Part shown: positions 13,806 through 15,469 of the stretch, piece by piece
How the letters are laid out: each line of letters begins with the position of its first letter
Position numbering within the stretch: position 1 is the stretch's first letter
From: Mollicutes bacterium
GTDB taxonomy: Bacteria > Bacillota_I > Bacilli_A > Izemoplasmatales > Izemoplasmataceae
NCBI GenBank assembly: GCA_003559585.1
Contig: PWKX01000141.1
Location: 1-15,469 of the forward strand
Reading direction: 5' to 3'
DNA length: 15,469 bases
Notes under the pieces: generated by a model
The model's input: the letters and a program-made list of their open reading frames with translations, nothing else
What the model was told of the DNA's origin: nothing
The model's database searches: none
Translations under genes and position numbers: made by a program

Positions 13806-15469
13806 TTATTTTGCACGTTGTATTGTGTTAATAAACGCATCAACCATCACGGCATCATACAAACGATTCGCATCTTCTTGTAATGCTTTCACAGCTTGAT
13901 GGCTGTGAATTTTTTCTTTATAATGGGTGCCTCTGGTCATAATCTCATAGCTTTCAATGATTCTAAACGCCCTTGAGAGCATGGGAATTTCAGTCTCACT
14001 TAACCCAAAGGGATACCCAGAACCATCGTAGTTTTCATGGTGGGTTAAAATCGCATAAGCAACACTTTTTAATTTTGGCAAAGCATTCGCAATGCGGTAA
14101 CCAATCTCAGTATGACGTTCCATGTCTTTACGTTGTTCTTGTGCTAAGGGGGTGTCTTGTTCGTAGATGGTTTCATCGATGCTGATTTTACCAATATCAT
14201 GTAACTCAATTAACAACATCATCTCTTTTTCTTGTTCATCGTTCATGTCTAAAGCTTTCATGAAAGGTTTGGCTAACGCTTTTAAGCGCTTGATGTGTTC
14301 TTCGGTTTCATCGGTCTTTTTATAAAGCGTATTTTTAAGCGCTTTGATGATGTTGTTGGTTTGATGGTTATACTCATAGATCTTATCTTGATACAACATG
14401 TTTTCCGCTCTAACAAACGCATGCTTGATTTTCTCTTTCGGTCTTTTCTTTGCGTATCCTAAGGCCGCTGAGGGGATGATGTCATCTTTATAACTTTGAA
14501 TATCAGTTTTAATTTGTTGGGCGATGCCATCAAAATCATAGCGGTCAAAATCATAAACAATCGCCACAAACTCATCGCCGCCAATGCGGGCGATGGTGAC
14601 ATTTTTAGGTAAATGTTTTTTTAATAAATTGGCAAAGGTAATCAACAAATCATCGCCGTGGGCATGCCCAAACACATCGTTGATAAGCTTTAACCCATTT
14701 AAATCACAAAGCACAACCCCAATATCTTGCATGTGTTCTAACTTATGTGCGATTTCATTGTAATAACGACGGTTAAACAACCCTGTTAGATCATCGTGGT
14801 ATGATTGATGGGTTAACTCTTTTTCTTTGCTTTTACGCTCGGTTACATCAATGGCTGAGGTTAAAAAGCTGCGCATGCCGTTTTGGTCTAAACCGATATA
14901 CGCGGTATAGATATCCCAGTAAAGCATGTTGCCATCGCTTGTATGAACCTGATAATTGCCTTCAAACATCGAATCTTTGATTTGATAAAGCTGTACCATA
15001 TGGTTATAGATTTCTTCATAGCGAAACGGGTAAGCCCGTTCACACCACGCTCTTATGGTTGGGATGTCATTTTTTTGATACCCAGTTAAAGCGGTTAGTG
15101 CATCAGAAATATGCACGATTTGCCTAGATTCATTGTGCACCATCATTGGCACGGGTGCGTGTTTGACAATGTGCGAAAGTGTCTTTCGTTCGGTTGCCAG
15201 TGCTTGTTCAATTTTTTCATTAGATTGAACCTGCACCAGCATCGCTTGTTTTTCTTCAATTCGTTTAAAAGATTGAAGATGCAACACTAGCCAAATCACA
15301 AACGCTGAGAGCATCACATAAACAAGCCCTTTAATGGTTGAGTAATAGACAAATTGATCTATGTCATCATACAACCACAATAAGAACCAATCGGAAAATA
15401 AAATCCATAACACACCGAAAATTAAATAGATGGTTGAGATTCTAAAGGCATCAGATTTTGTTAATTTCA
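13806..15469 (-). CDS. PAS-GGDEF-HD-GYP membrane protein, N-terminus cut by the window edge
   Basis: At least 553 residues are visible on the minus strand, and the frame is open to the right edge. A GTG start at 15413 would cut into a membrane helix, since the in-frame codons before it encode FRISTIYLIFG, leading into VLWILFSDWF, a common N-terminal motif of membrane GGDEF proteins. The true start therefore lies outside. In visible numbering: two membrane helices (about 8-38 and 45-64), a short coiled linker, a PAS domain (about 93-208, ending DVTERK), GGDEF (about 222-368; intact IGGDEF at 295-300, no RxxD inhibitory site in front) and HD-GYP (about 385-550). The last keeps HD at 423-424, His452, HHE at 476-478 and GSGYP at 482-486. 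Both c-di-GMP synthesis and breakdown are possible, with PAS as the sensor. The stop is 2 bases from the tRNA. Confidence 0.93.
   Translation of the reverse strand, partial: KLTKSDAFRISTIYLIFGVLWILFSDWFLLWLYDDIDQFVYYSTIKGLVYVMLSAFVIWLVLHLQSFKRIEEKQAMLVQVQSNEKIEQALATERKTLSHIVKHAPVPMMVHNESRQIVHISDALTALTGYQKNDIPTIRAWCERAYPFRYEEIYNHMVQLYQIKDSMFEGNYQVHTSDGNMLYWDIYTAYIGLDQNGMRSFLTSAIDVTERKSKEKELTHQSYHDDLTGLFNRRYYNEIAHKLEHMQDIGVVLCDLNGLKLINDVFGHAHGDDLLITFANLLKKHLPKNVTIARIGGDEFVAIVYDFDRYDFDGIAQQIKTDIQSYKDDIIPSAALGYAKKRPKEKIKHAFVRAENMLYQDKIYEYNHQTNNIIKALKNTLYKKTDETEEHIKRLKALAKPFMKALDMNDEQEKEMMLLIELHDIGKISIDETIYEQDTPLAQEQRKDMERHTEIGYRIANALPKLKSVAYAILTHHENYDGSGYPFGLSETEIPMLSRAFRIIESYEIMTRGTHYKEKIHSHQAVKALQEDANRLYDAVMVDAFINTIQRAK

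Overview
The window looks like chromosomal DNA of a low-GC Gram-positive lineage (Bacillota/Mycoplasmatota). Genes are tightly packed, A/T-rich codons dominate, ribosome-binding sites are strong AGGAGG/AGGTG types, and intrinsic terminators have T-runs. TGA is used as a stop codon (the genes ending at 9368 and 12626), so the Mycoplasma code is excluded. An Acholeplasma/Izemoplasma-like or early-branching Bacilli host is my best guess, by inference only. No insertion sequence, phage gene, integrase, CRISPR array or rRNA is visible.

Layout. (1) 1-2255: an aldo/keto reductase followed by a membrane-anchored degenerate-GGDEF/EAL protein (probable c-di-GMP phosphodiesterase). (2) 2401-2925: a one-gene unit encoding a charged, repeat-containing protein with a C-terminal DUF2188-like domain, with its own promoter and terminator. 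(3) 2958-7217: a TetR regulator and a heterodimeric ABC exporter pair; a perfect 6+6 inverted repeat abuts the -10 box of the regulator. (4) 7218-7580: a complex non-coding leader with an AT-rich direct repeat, a 12-bp perfect inverted repeat enclosing a palindrome, a 27-codon upstream ORF with a good ribosome-binding site, a hairpin over its stop codon, and a strong intrinsic terminator just before the next gene. (5) 7581-11176: a second, BmrC/BmrD-like heterodimeric ABC exporter pair. (6) 11274-12849: a CoA-disulfide-reductase/NADH-oxidase-type flavoprotein followed by a small DUF2892-type membrane protein. (7) 12941-13663: an orphan FadR-type GntR regulator. (8) 13720-13803: tRNA-Leu(CAA). 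(9) 13806-15469, minus strand: a PAS-GGDEF-HD-GYP membrane protein that runs off the right edge of the window.

Functionally, the centre is a multidrug-exporter island with two exporter pairs under apparently different control: a repressor with an operator for the first, and transcription attenuation through a leader peptide for the second. In each pair one subunit lacks the catalytic Walker B glutamate and the other has an altered signature motif, as expected of exporters with one degenerate and one working ATP site. The flanks hold two c-di-GMP turnover proteins and a thiol/disulfide redox operon. The most interesting element is the candidate attenuator at 7404-7545, which resembles the bmrB-bmrCD arrangement of Bacillus subtilis.
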